Positions 34,718 through 43,179 of a DNA stretch of 64,000 nt are shown here, piece by piece. The position numbers and the translations under genes are program-made. Location: NCBI RefSeq assembly GCF_030818795.1, contig NZ_JAUTAY010000001.1, forward strand, positions 2,108,001 to 2,172,000, read 5' to 3'. This DNA comes from Microbacterium sp. SORGH_AS_0862. GTDB lineage: Bacteria > Actinomycetota > Actinomycetes > Actinomycetales > Microbacteriaceae. Below the pieces are notes generated by a model, which did not search any database, had not been told where the DNA came from, and saw only the letters and a list, made by a program, of their open reading frames with translations. How positions within the stretch are numbered: position 1 is the stretch's first letter; each line of letters opens with the position of its first letter.

Positions 34718-36066
34718 CCGGTACCTCTTCGACGACCCTCGACTTCGGGGTCCTCTTCGGAACCTCTGGCCACCATCTCGCCGGCTGGCGGCTCGGCGCC
34801 GATCTCGGCGGCGGCAGCGCCGGGGCGGAACTCGACGTGACCGAGGCGATCCGCTGGGCGCAGCGTTACGAGGAGGCGGGACTCACCGCGCTCTTCGTCG
34901 CGGATGTCGTGAGCGTCTGGGGTGAGCACCTGGACTCTCTCAGCAGAACGACGCGGGCGAGCTACTTCGAACCGTTCACCCTCTTGTCGGCGCTCGCCGC
35001 GGTCACCGAGCGGATCGGTCTCGTGGCGACAGCGACCACAAGCTACAACGAACCCTTCACACTCGCGCGCAAGTTCGCCTCGCTCGATCACATCTCACGC
35101 GGACGCGCAGGCTGGAACGTCGTCACGAGCGTGGTCCCGCTCGAGGCAGGGAACTTCGGACGAGACGCCCACTACGGCCATGCCGAGCGGTACGCCAGGG
35201 CAGCGGAGGTCGTGGATGCCGTGACGGGGCTCTGGGACACGGTCGCCGACGACGCGTTCCCCCGCGACAAGGAGTCCGGGATCTATCTCGACCTGGCGGG
35301 GCGACGAGCGCTCGACTATCGCGGTGACCACGTCGCCACCGCGGGCCCGCTCAACATCTCGCGTCCCCCACAGGGGCATCCCGTCATCTTCCAGGCGGGC
35401 GCCTCCGAGACCGGCCGGGCGTTCGCCGCTCGTGTCGGGGAGGTGATCTTCGCCGCGCCGCGCACTCTCGCAGAGGCCCACCGCTACCGCGCCGGGCTCG
35501 ACGACGCGCTGCGCGCCGCCGGTCGCAACCCGGCGGATGTTCGAGTGTGGCCGGCGCTGTCTCCCGTCATCGGCTCGACGCAGGAAGAGGCGGCGCGCCT
35601 GCGCGACACGCTCGACGAGCTGCTCCACGAGGATGTGCTCCGCCGCGTCATCCAGGACAACGTGGGCGACGTCGACTTCAGCGACTTCGATCTCGACGCC
35701 CCCCTGCCCGAGCTGCCGGAGTCCAATCGATCCCGAAGCCGCGCCGACAGCATCATCGCCCTCGCTCGTGAGGAGGGGCTCACCCTGCGTCAGCTCGCCC
35801 TCCGTTGGGCCGGTGCGGGCGTCGTCGGGACGCCCGCCGATATCGCGGACCATATTCAGGAGTGGTTCGAGGCGGGCGTGGCCGACGGGTTCAACCTCGC
35901 GTTCCCGTTCCTGCCCGGCGGAGCCGACGCCTTCCTCGACCACGTGCTGCCGGAACTCGAACAGCGGGGGATCTGGCGCCCGCACTATGGCGACACGCTC
36001 CGTGAGACGTTGTCGCTTGCTCGGCCGGATCTCACGATCGCCGATTTCGCGGGGGCGACGGCATGA
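34714..36066 (+). CDS. NtaA/SnaA/DszA-type flavin-dependent monooxygenase (2 of 5)
   Basis: A 450-residue LLM monooxygenase of the nitrilotriacetate/dibenzothiophene-sulfone type. Motifs include DFGVLFGTSGHHLAGWR, RTTRASYFEPFTLLSALAA, ASLDHISRGRAGWNVVTS, and GPLNISRPPQGHPVIFQAG, which are the NtaA-family signatures. The C-terminal block is VVGTPADIADHIQEWFE. Members cleave C-N or C-S bonds with FMNH2 and O2. The ATG overlaps the preceding stop (ATGA). The N-terminus is more divergent than in the next two genes. Confidence 0.92.
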   Translation: MTGTSSTTLDFGVLFGTSGHHLAGWRLGADLGGGSAGAELDVTEAIRWAQRYEEAGLTALFVADVVSVWGEHLDSLSRTTRASYFEPFTLLSALAAVTERIGLVATATTSYNEPFTLARKFASLDHISRGRAGWNVVTSVVPLEAGNFGRDAHYGHAERYARAAEVVDAVTGLWDTVADDAFPRDKESGIYLDLAGRRALDYRGDHVATAGPLNISRPPQGHPVIFQAGASETGRAFAARVGEVIFAAPRTLAEAHRYRAGLDDALRAAGRNPADVRVWPALSPVIGSTQEEAARLRDTLDELLHEDVLRRVIQDNVGDVDFSDFDLDAPLPELPESNRSRSRADSIIALAREEGLTLRQLALRWAGAGVVGTPADIADHIQEWFEAGVADGFNLAFPFLPGGADAFLDHVLPELEQRGIWRPHYGDTLRETLSLARPDLTIADFAGATA

Positions 36067-37406
36067 CCCGCCAGCTTCATCTGAACGCCATTTACTCCGC
36101 CGCGGGCGGGTCGCTGGGCGGCTGGCGCCACGCGGACGCGCCCGCTCGCGCCGGGGTCGACTTCCCCTTCATCGCGGCACAGGCGCGGAAGCTGGAGGCG
36201 GCGGCCTTCGACGCCATCTTCATCGCCGACCTTCTCGCTGTACCTGACAGCAGCCATCCCCGGGTCATCGAGAAGGTGGCCACCGTCAACGACAGCCTCG
36301 AACCTCTCACTCTGCTGGCGGCGCTCGCAGCCGTGACCGATCGGATCGGTCTGGTCGGCACGGCATCCACCACCTACAACCACCCCTATGCGTTGGCCCG
36401 CGCTTTCGCCTCGCTTGACCACCTCTCCAGGGGGCGCGCCGGTTGGAATGTCGTCACGAGCCTCATCGATGCCGAGGCTCGCAACTATGGAGTGCCTGCT
36501 CACCTCGACCACGCCGACAGGTACCGCAGGGCGGATGAGTTCCTCGACGTGGTCTACGGCCTCTGGGACAGCTTCGACGACGACGCTTTCGTGTGGGACG
36601 CGGCGGGAGGGCGCGTCTTCCACGAGCACGCGCTCCATCGTCTCGACCACGTCGGCGAGTTCTTCCGCGTGACGGGGCCGCTGAACATCGCCCGCCCGCC
36701 GCAGGGAAGGCCGGTCATCGCGCAGGCCGGGGCGTCGCCCGCCGGGAGGGACGTCGCCGGTCGACACGGTGAGCTCATCTTCTCGGGTGCCTCACGACTG
36801 GAGGAGGCAGTCGGATACGCCGACGATCTGCGGCGGCGGGCGCAAGCGGCTGGGCGCTCGAGTCACGACATCCTCCTGTTCCCCGCGCTGTCTCCGATCG
36901 TCGCATCCACGAGAGCGGAGGCCGAGGACAGCTTCGCGAGCATCGCGGAGTTGCTGCACCCCCGGGTCGCTCTCGGTGATTTGGAGTACTGGCTCGGCGG
37001 GGTCGATCTGACGGCGTACGACTACGACGGCCCGCTGCCCCGGTTCGCCCAGACCAACCAGTCGCACAGCACGCAGGAGCGCATCTACGAGACGGCCCGG
37101 CGCGAGAACCTGACGATTCGGCAGTTTGTCGAACGGCGTCTGCGCGCCGAGCAGACCGTGGTGGGAACGCCGACCGAGGTCGCCGACCACATCCATGAAT
37201 GGTTCGAGGCGGGCGCGGCCGACGGGTTCAACGTGTCGTTCCCGGCCCTGCCGGGAACCCTCGACTCGTTCGTCGAGCTGGTGGTTCCCGAACTGCGTCG
37301 CCGAGGCCTGTTCCGCGAGAGGTACACGGGTACGACGTTGCGCGAGCATCTGGGGCTGTCGCGTCCTGTCTCAGGACGTCGAAGAGTGAGCGCCGAGGCA
37401 GTATGA
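36063..37406 (+). CDS. NtaA/SnaA/DszA-type flavin-dependent monooxygenase (3 of 5)
   Basis: A 447-residue full-length member. It begins MTRQLHLNAIYSAAGG and has ADLLAVPDSSHPRVIEKVA, NDSLEPLTLLAALAAVTDR, FASLDHLSRGRAGWNVVTS, GPLNIARPPQGRPVIAQAG and VVGTPTEVADHIHEWFEAG. It shares its N-terminus, mid-blocks and C-terminal REHLGLS with the following gene, so the two look like tandem duplicates. The chain is the normal family length. ATGA overlaps link it on both sides. Confidence 0.92.
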   Translation: MTRQLHLNAIYSAAGGSLGGWRHADAPARAGVDFPFIAAQARKLEAAAFDAIFIADLLAVPDSSHPRVIEKVATVNDSLEPLTLLAALAAVTDRIGLVGTASTTYNHPYALARAFASLDHLSRGRAGWNVVTSLIDAEARNYGVPAHLDHADRYRRADEFLDVVYGLWDSFDDDAFVWDAAGGRVFHEHALHRLDHVGEFFRVTGPLNIARPPQGRPVIAQAGASPAGRDVAGRHGELIFSGASRLEEAVGYADDLRRRAQAAGRSSHDILLFPALSPIVASTRAEAEDSFASIAELLHPRVALGDLEYWLGGVDLTAYDYDGPLPRFAQTNQSHSTQERIYETARRENLTIRQFVERRLRAEQTVVGTPTEVADHIHEWFEAGAADGFNVSFPALPGTLDSFVELVVPELRRRGLFRERYTGTTLREHLGLSRPVSGRRRVSAEAV

Positions 37407-38587
37407 CGCGACAGCTGCACCTGGTCGGCTTCCTCAAGCCGGCAGGCGAGTATCCGAGCGGGTGGCGGCATCGCGCCGCAGCAGCGCGGGCCGGCGTCGA
37501 TTTCGGATTCGTCGCCGAGCAGGCGCGTCGGCTCGAAGCGGCGGCCTTCGACGCGGTGTTCGTGCCTGACCTCGTCGGCGTGCCGGACGTCGACCCCGAG
37601 GTGCTCGCCCGCGTCGCGGTGGTCAACGACTCGTTCGAGCCGCTGACCCTGCTCGCCGCGCTCTCGGCGGTCACCGAGCGGATCGGTCTCATCGCAACAG
37701 CATCCGTCTCGTTCGGGTCCGCGGAGGAGCTCGGGCGCGACATCGCCGCGCTTCACAGGCTGTCAGCAGGCCGGGCGGGCTGGAACGTGGTCACGAGCCT
37801 GAGTGATGCGGAGGCCCGCAACTTCGGACGCTCAGCCCACCTGCCGCACGCTGAGCGCTATGTACGTGCGGCGGATGTCGTGCGCCGCGCGAGCGAGAGA
37901 TGGGGGCGGGACCGCCCCGTCCTGGCACAGGCGGGGTCCTCCGATGCCGGCCGCGATCTCGCGGCGCGCGTCGCGGACATCGTGTTCGTGCGAGCGCTCC
38001 CGGTTGCCGAGACGAGAGAGTTCGTCGCCGACATCCGGGCGCGCGCGACCGCGCACGGGAGGGATGGATCGCGCGTCCGGGTGCTACCCGAGCTGTCGAC
38101 CGTCGTCGCACCGACGCGTGACGAGGCACGCGCTTCGTTCGCGCGGATGCGGGAGCTTCTGGACCCGCGTGTCGCGCTCGCCGACCTCGAGTACTGGACG
38201 GGATCCGACCTTTCGGCGCTGCCGATGTCGTCGCCGCTGCCACCGTTGCGTGCTGCCACAGGAAGTCGGGGGGCGCAGCTGGAGATCTATCGTCAGGCAG
38301 CGCGCGACGGCCTGACGATCGGAGACCTGGTGCGTCTGGTGGCCGAGGGCGACGGAGCGGTCGTGGGTTCGCCCGCCGACGTCGCCGATCACATCGAGCA
38401 GTATGCGAACGAGGCCGATGTCGACGGGTTCACGGTGTCGTTCCCCTGGCTTCCCGGGACGCTGACGGCGTTCACCGAGCTGGTCGTTCCCGAACTGCGG
38501 CGACGCGGAGCGTTCCGCACCCATTACGAAGGAGAGACCATCCGTGAGCATCTCGGCCTCAGCGAGTCATCCTGTCAGCGGCCTTGA
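37403..38587 (+). CDS. NtaA-type flavin-dependent monooxygenase with internal deletion (4 of 5)
   Basis: A 394-residue paralogue of the preceding protein (MTRQLHLVGFLKPAGEY, RAGWNVVTSLSDAEARNFG, VLAQAGSSDAGRDLAARVAD). About 45-50 residues are absent between RAADVV and RPVLAQAG, corresponding to the segment of the paralogue that contains GLWDSFDDDAF and GPLNIARPPQG. The open frame is intact and the missing part is clean, so this is an in-frame deletion or a natural short form rather than a broken gene. The missing segment lies near the substrate/flavin pocket lid in this family, so substrate range should differ. Confidence 0.88.
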   Translation: MTRQLHLVGFLKPAGEYPSGWRHRAAAARAGVDFGFVAEQARRLEAAAFDAVFVPDLVGVPDVDPEVLARVAVVNDSFEPLTLLAALSAVTERIGLIATASVSFGSAEELGRDIAALHRLSAGRAGWNVVTSLSDAEARNFGRSAHLPHAERYVRAADVVRRASERWGRDRPVLAQAGSSDAGRDLAARVADIVFVRALPVAETREFVADIRARATAHGRDGSRVRVLPELSTVVAPTRDEARASFARMRELLDPRVALADLEYWTGSDLSALPMSSPLPPLRAATGSRGAQLEIYRQAARDGLTIGDLVRLVAEGDGAVVGSPADVADHIEQYANEADVDGFTVSFPWLPGTLTAFTELVVPELRRRGAFRTHYEGETIREHLGLSESSCQRP

Positions 38588-39701
38588 CTGGCGGTTGGGT
38601 GGGACCTCGGGGATCCGCCCCGGCCCGCAGAACTCGATCGTCGATGTCGCCGGCATCCGCGTCGGGCATGCGGCACGGGCCGCGGACGGCTGGCTCACCG
38701 GGGTCTCCGTCGTCGCCGCGCCCGGCGGCGCCCGGGCGGCCGTCGATGTGCGCGGCGGCGGAGCCGCCACCCGAGAGACGGCCGCCCTCGATCCCACCGG
38801 CGTGGTGGAGCGCATCCACGCGGTCGCGCTCACCGGTGGCTCGGCGTTCGGGCTCGAGGCGAGTGCGGGGGTCATGGCGGCGCTACGCGAGCGCGGACTC
38901 GGGTTCCGGGTCGGTGTCGATCCACGGGCGGTGGTTCCGATCGTGCCGGCGGCGGCGATCTTCGACCTCGGAAGGGGTGGGGTGTTCGAGAACCATCCGG
39001 ATGCAGCACTCGGCCGGCAGGCAGCCGAAGACGCTCTCTCAGACGGCACGGGGGCGCCCGTGCAAGGAAGCGTCGGAGCCGGGATCGGGGCGATCGCCGG
39101 CGAGATGCGCGGAGGGGTGGGCACCGCCAGTGCCGTCCTCCCGGGCGGAGTCGTGGTGGCGGCTCTCGTCGTCGTCAACGCGGACGGCACGACTGTCGAT
39201 CCCCGCAGCGGCATCCTCTGGGGTGCCTTTGCGGAGTTGCCGTTGAGCGACGGCGGAGGAGAGTTCGGCATCCGTCCGCCGTCCGCGGCCGAGCATGCGG
39301 CAGCCCGGGCCCGTCTGGGGTGGGAAGCGGAGCGACGACCGGCGCTGCGGCCCTTGAACACCACGCTGGCGGTCGTGGCCACCGACGCCGGATTGCACCG
39401 CGCCGAGCTCGCCCGCTTGGCGAGCGCCAGCCACGACGGTATGGCCCGTGCGATCAGGCCGGTGCACACGCTCGGTGACGGCGACGTCGTCTTCGCGCTC
39501 TCGGCCGGTGACGGTGCGCTGCCCGACCCTGCGCCGGGACTGCATGCCGAGCATGCCCACTCGGACGCGGTCAACCAAGTGCTGACGGCGGGGGCGGATG
39601 TCGTCACGCGCGCGATCGTCCACGCCGTCCTGTCGGTATCGACCGCTCACGGCGCGGCCGGTGTGGTGCCGAGCTACCGCGACCTCTACGGCCAGCGTTG
39701 A
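38544..39701 (+). CDS. P1-family peptidase (DmpA/L-aminopeptidase-D-esterase-like)
   Basis: A 385-residue peptidase of family S58/P1, whose members self-cleave into two chains and release N-terminal amino acids from L-, D- or beta-peptides. Typical blocks are TSGIRPGPQNSIVDVAGIRVGH, GGGAATRETAALDPTG, AVALTGGSAFGLEASAGVM, GSVGAGIGA and the proposed self-processing site PLNTTLAVVATDAGL (nucleophile near residue 273). The GTG start overlaps the preceding gene by 44 bp but has GAAGGAG nine bases upstream. Its place among an oligopeptide importer and monooxygenases suggests it releases an amino acid from the imported substrate. Confidence 0.88.
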   Translation: MSISASASHPVSGLDWRLGGTSGIRPGPQNSIVDVAGIRVGHAARAADGWLTGVSVVAAPGGARAAVDVRGGGAATRETAALDPTGVVERIHAVALTGGSAFGLEASAGVMAALRERGLGFRVGVDPRAVVPIVPAAAIFDLGRGGVFENHPDAALGRQAAEDALSDGTGAPVQGSVGAGIGAIAGEMRGGVGTASAVLPGGVVVAALVVVNADGTTVDPRSGILWGAFAELPLSDGGGEFGIRPPSAAEHAAARARLGWEAERRPALRPLNTTLAVVATDAGLHRAELARLASASHDGMARAIRPVHTLGDGDVVFALSAGDGALPDPAPGLHAEHAHSDAVNQVLTAGADVVTRAIVHAVLSVSTAHGAAGVVPSYRDLYGQR

Positions 39702-39705
39702 AACC

Positions 39706-39745
39706 CCGCGTGACGCCGCGTGACACCCCGTGACGGCGCGTGATC
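39706..39745 (+). repeat. Four 10-bp tandem repeats with TGA(C/T) core
   Basis: CGTGA(C/T) recurs at 39709, 39719, 39729 and 39739, exactly one helical turn apart, within a degenerate unit CCGCGTGACG. They lie about 30-70 bp upstream of the TAGCGT promoter of the DUF1684 gene. Confidence 0.6.
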
Positions 39746-39775
39746 GCGCGCGGACCGAGCGGCGGTCGCCGCGGC

Positions 39776-39781
39776 TAGCGT
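39776..39781 (+). promoter_or_regulatory. -10 box TAGCGT, second promoter of the cluster
   Basis: TAGCGT is six bases before the ATG at 39788, in the context CTAGCGTCGC shared with the first promoter of the cluster at 27267-27272. Confidence 0.55.
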
Positions 39782-39787
39782 CGCGCC

Positions 39788-40612
39788 ATGACCAGTATCG
39801 CCTCCGACCTGCACGCCGCGAGGACCGCCTCCCGCGCCGCCGCAGCCGTCGCTCCGCGTGGTCCCGCGTCGTTCGTCTGGGGTGACTTCGTGACAGCGCC
39901 CGGAACCGTGGTGACGGGGGCGGCCGGCACGTGGGAGCCCCTGCCGGCGGGTGAGCGGGGGCTGCGAGTCACCGCAGCTGCCGAGGACGGCGTCGAGATC
40001 GGTGGGGCCGTCGTGAACGGCACCGCCGCGCTTTTCGCCTCGACGGCCGACGGACCCACCGTCGCACACTTCGCCGACGGCGGGGAGGGCGTGGTCTTCA
40101 GCTACGACGACACGGCCTTCGCGCTGCAGGTCTGGAACCCGCGATCGGAATGGGCTCGCCGATTCGCGTCGATCTCGGCCTACGAGTACGACCCGACCTG
40201 GGTCGTGGATGCCCGCATCGCCCCGGTCCGGCCCGGTCGCACCTTGGCGATCTCCCACCACCGTGACCCTCGCCCCGTCGATGTGCCGATCGTGGCCGAG
40301 GTGCGCTTCCAGCGGCAAGGGCGAGAGCATGTCCTGCTGGCGACCACGCCGGGCGCCGACCAGAGCGGTCTGACACTTCTCTTCACCGACGAGACCAACG
40401 GCGACGAGACCTACGCGGCGGGGCGGGTGCTGCGCATCATCGATGCCACACGCCGGGAGGTGACGCTCGATTTCAACGAGACCTCGTTGCTGCCGTGTGC
40501 CTTCAGCCTCGCCTGGAGCTGCCCCATCCCCGCCGCCGAGAATGCGCTGGGCATTCCGGTGCGCGCGGGAGAGCGCCACGCGATCGACCACGACGGAAAG
40601 GACTTGCTGTGA
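39788..40612 (+). CDS. DUF1684 domain protein
   Basis: A 274-residue cytoplasmic protein. The DUF1684 blocks are present: YDPTWVVDARIAPV, HRDPRPVDVPIVAEVRF, GLTLLFTDETNGDETYAAGR and the closing DFNETSLLPCAFSLAWSCPI with AENALGIPVRAGER. Its fold is largely beta and no catalytic mechanism is established. The gene starts a second transcription unit and overlaps the next monooxygenase by GTGA, tying the family to flavin-dependent oxidation in this locus. Confidence 0.88.
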   Translation: MTSIASDLHAARTASRAAAAVAPRGPASFVWGDFVTAPGTVVTGAAGTWEPLPAGERGLRVTAAAEDGVEIGGAVVNGTAALFASTADGPTVAHFADGGEGVVFSYDDTAFALQVWNPRSEWARRFASISAYEYDPTWVVDARIAPVRPGRTLAISHHRDPRPVDVPIVAEVRFQRQGREHVLLATTPGADQSGLTLLFTDETNGDETYAAGRVLRIIDATRREVTLDFNETSLLPCAFSLAWSCPIPAAENALGIPVRAGERHAIDHDGKDLL

Positions 40613-41679
40613 GCTTCGACCTGGGATTCCTCGTCTTCCTCAACTACGACAACGACGACGCGGCCCGCGGCGCGCTCGAGGACGGGCTCGACCTGTTCGT
40701 GCATGCCGAGGGCCTGGGCTATGACAGCGCCGGTGTGCGAATCCATCACGGCGTACGCACCCTCACGTCGCCCTTTCCGTTCCTGGCCGCGGCTGCCGAG
40801 CGCACGCGCCGCATCCGCCTGTCCACCGGGATCATCCCGGTCGGCTGGGAAGACCCCCTGCGCTTCGCGGAGGACGCCGCGACCGTCGATCTGCTCAGCG
40901 GGGGACGCCTCGACCTCGGACTCAGCTCAGGCTTCGTGGCCGGGCCCCCGGCTGAGCGCGCCCGCACCGTCGAGCAGAAGCTCCTGGGCATCCTCGCCGC
41001 CGTTGGAGGCGACGCGTTGGGGGATGGGCCGCCGCAGGGGCGCCGAGTGCCGGCAGCTGCGGCGCTGGGGGAAGACGGTGTCGCTCCGCTGCCGCACGGT
41101 CCCTACGCCAGTGCGCCCGGCGAACTGTATGCGTTTCCCCGCAGCCCCGGCCTCGAGACGAGACTCGCGTACGGCGCCGGGTCGCTCAGCAGCGCGCTGC
41201 GCGCCGCGCGGCTGGGCCTCAACCTCGTCCTGTCGACGATCCACTCGGAGGCGACCGGCCCCACGCTCGGCGACACCCAGGCGGAGTTGATCGCTCGCTA
41301 CCGCGAGGAGTTCGAGCGACACCACCCGGGGCGCTCGTCACGCGTCGCGCTCGGCCGATCGATTCTGCCCATCGTCGACGATGAGGACCGCGCCGTGTTC
41401 GCCGGGCTCAAGGAGTTCTACGACCGTTTGGTCACCGCCGACGGACGATACACGGATGCGGCGGACGGCCCGGGGCAGGCCAGCCCGCTGTATGCCGGCG
41501 ACCCCGCGGAGATCGTCGATCGGCTCGCCGCCGATCCTGCGTTGGCCCTCATCGACGAACTGGTGCTCACGCCTCTCACCGAGCTGTCCGTCGCGCAGAA
41601 GAAGCGCGTCTTCGCCTCTGTGGCGCAGCACGTCGCGCCCGCGCTCGGATGGAACCGCGCCGCCGTGACGCGCGGCTGA
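40609..41679 (+). CDS. LLM-class flavin-dependent oxidoreductase (5 of 5)
   Basis: A 356-residue luciferase-like monooxygenase distinct from the NtaA-type paralogues. It begins FDLGFLVFLNYDNDDAARG and has GVRIHHGVRTLTSPFPFLAA, RTRRIRLSTGIIPVGWEDP, LRFAEDAATVDLLSGGRLDL and a C-terminal ELVLTPLTELSV. A low-complexity Pro/Gly/Ala stretch near residue 140 may be a mobile loop. Start GTG at 40609 overlaps the DUF1684 stop. It probably depends on the same unseen flavin reductase as the others. Confidence 0.88.
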   Translation: MSFDLGFLVFLNYDNDDAARGALEDGLDLFVHAEGLGYDSAGVRIHHGVRTLTSPFPFLAAAAERTRRIRLSTGIIPVGWEDPLRFAEDAATVDLLSGGRLDLGLSSGFVAGPPAERARTVEQKLLGILAAVGGDALGDGPPQGRRVPAAAALGEDGVAPLPHGPYASAPGELYAFPRSPGLETRLAYGAGSLSSALRAARLGLNLVLSTIHSEATGPTLGDTQAELIARYREEFERHHPGRSSRVALGRSILPIVDDEDRAVFAGLKEFYDRLVTADGRYTDAADGPGQASPLYAGDPAEIVDRLAADPALALIDELVLTPLTELSVAQKKRVFASVAQHVAPALGWNRAAVTRG

Positions 41680-41708
41680 ATCGCACCACGAGAACGAGGA
41701 GACCGGAG

Positions 41709-41861
41709 ATGACGAACGCACCCGACAGTCACGTGGACGATACGTCTCTCGAGGACGCCCGTCGTGCCTTCTCAGAGGCGCGGCGTGCGTGGGAGGCGTC
41801 TCGTGAACACCTGCTGCGAACGCATATCGAGACGGCGCGGTTGTGGAGCGGGGCATCCTGA
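41709..41861 (+). CDS. 50-residue peptide upstream of the ATP-grasp gene, unknown function
   Basis: A 50-residue, acidic-to-basic helical peptide (starts MTNAPDSHVDDTSLEDARR, ends LWSGAS) with GAGGAG in front of the ATG. It contains no Cys and a charged central helix. The stop codon is one base before the ATP-grasp start. It may be a structural partner, or a substrate of the ATP-grasp enzyme, but neither is shown by sequence. Confidence 0.5.
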   Translation: MTNAPDSHVDDTSLEDARRAFSEARRAWEASREHLLRTHIETARLWSGAS

Positions 41862-41862
41862 C

Positions 41863-42838
41863 GTGACGAAGACTCCTCGAGTCCACATCATCCACGACAA
41901 TCCGGGCTGGATTCCGCCGTTCGCCGCGGCGTTCGGTGACGCGGGAGTGCCGTTCGAGGACTGGGACCTTTCTCGCGGATCCATTGACCTCGACGCGGAG
42001 CCGCCGCGAGGGGTGTTCTGGTCGAGGCCTCAGCGCATCCGCGCACACCCGCGACCATGGCGCATCGAAGGAGTACGGACGCGCGGTTCTGCGGTGGCTG
42101 GAGTCGTGGGGCCGTGTCGTCGTCAACGGCTCTGCCGTGCTCGAGCTCGAAGTGAGCAAGTCCGCGCAGCATGCCGCGCTGCGCCGGGCGGGCATCGAGG
42201 TGCCCAGGACGACCGCGGTGTTCGGGCGCGAGGGGCTGGGGTCCGCTGCCCGCGCGTTCGAAGCGCCGTTCATCAGCAAGCACAACCAGGGCGGCAAGGG
42301 CCTGGGCGTGCGGCGATTCGACTCCCATGACGAGTTCGACGCGTGGGTGGCGGGGGAGGGCTTCGAGCCGTCGCCCGATGGAATCACGCTGATCCAGGAG
42401 TATCTGTGGGCGCGGGAGCCGTTCATCACGCGCGTGGAGTTCGTCGGCGGCGAGTTCGTGTACGCCCTTCGGGTGGACACCAGTGCGGGAAGCTTCGAGC
42501 TGTGCCCGGCTGAGGCGTGTGCCGTGTCTGAGTCGGGCGAGCCGGATCCGACATCGCTCTTCCGTCTGCGAGACGACATCGACGCGTCGCATCCGCTCGT
42601 GATCGCCCAGCGGGCGTTCCTCGCCGACGCGGGCATCGCCATCGCAGGTCTGGAGTTCAGCGAGACGGTCGATGGCCGACTCGTGACCTACGACCTCAAC
42701 ACCAATACCAACTACAACCCCGACGTGGATGCGGCGGCGGCCCGTTCAGGCCCGGCGTCCGTCGCCGCGGCGCTGGGCGCACTGCTGGTCGCGATCGATG
42801 CGGGGCGCGAAGCCGACCGATCCCGAGGAGGACCATGA
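41863..42838 (+). pseudogene. RimK-like ATP-grasp ligase, frameshifted
   Basis: Two overlapping frames together make one ATP-grasp ligase of about 325 residues. The N-terminal part (GTG 41863, VHIIHDNPGWIPPFAAAF to GVFWSR) runs in one frame to about 42028, where continuity requires a shift to the frame reading LSASAHTRDHGAS, then NGSAVLELEVSKSAQ, the ATP loop KHNQGGKGLGVRRF and the Mg site YDLNTNTNYNPDVD. Removing one C in GAGGCCTCAGC restores a single chain. It is therefore either a recent loss or a sequencing error. ATP-grasp enzymes of this type ligate amino acids such as glutamate to a carboxylate. It overlaps the next gene by ATGA. Confidence 0.8.
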
Positions 42839-43179
42839 CCGACTACTTCGACCGTGAACGGGACAAGACCTACACGCGCGTCTACAAGGCCGAGACGCCC
42901 GACATCCTTCAGGCCTTCGCCGCTTTCGATGGCGCTGTCTTCGCATCGGAGGGGCGAGAGATCCCCCTCAAGTTCCGCGAGCTCATCGCTGTCGCTGTGG
43001 GTATCACGACGCAATGCGTCTACTGCATCGAAGCGCACACCGACCGCGCGCTCGCAGCGGGAGCGACGCAGGCCGAACTGGCGGAGACGGCCTGGGTGGC
43101 GACCGCCATCCGCGCCGGTGGCGGCTTCGCCCACGGGCGTCTCGCCTTCAAATTCGCGGATACGGGCCATACCCACTGA
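42835..43179 (+). CDS. Carboxymuconolactone decarboxylase-family (AhpD-like) protein
   Basis: A 114-residue all-helical protein with the redox motif QCVYCIEAHTDRALAAG (Cys-X-X-Cys-X3-His) found in AhpD-type alkylhydroperoxidases, preceded by PLKFRELIAVAVGI. It would detoxify peroxide formed when flavin monooxygenases uncouple, or act on a carbonyl intermediate. It closes the cluster; its stop codon is the left edge of the 200-bp repeat. Start ATG overlaps the ATP-grasp stop. Confidence 0.9.
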   Translation: MTDYFDRERDKTYTRVYKAETPDILQAFAAFDGAVFASEGREIPLKFRELIAVAVGITTQCVYCIEAHTDRALAAGATQAELAETAWVATAIRAGGGFAHGRLAFKFADTGHTH

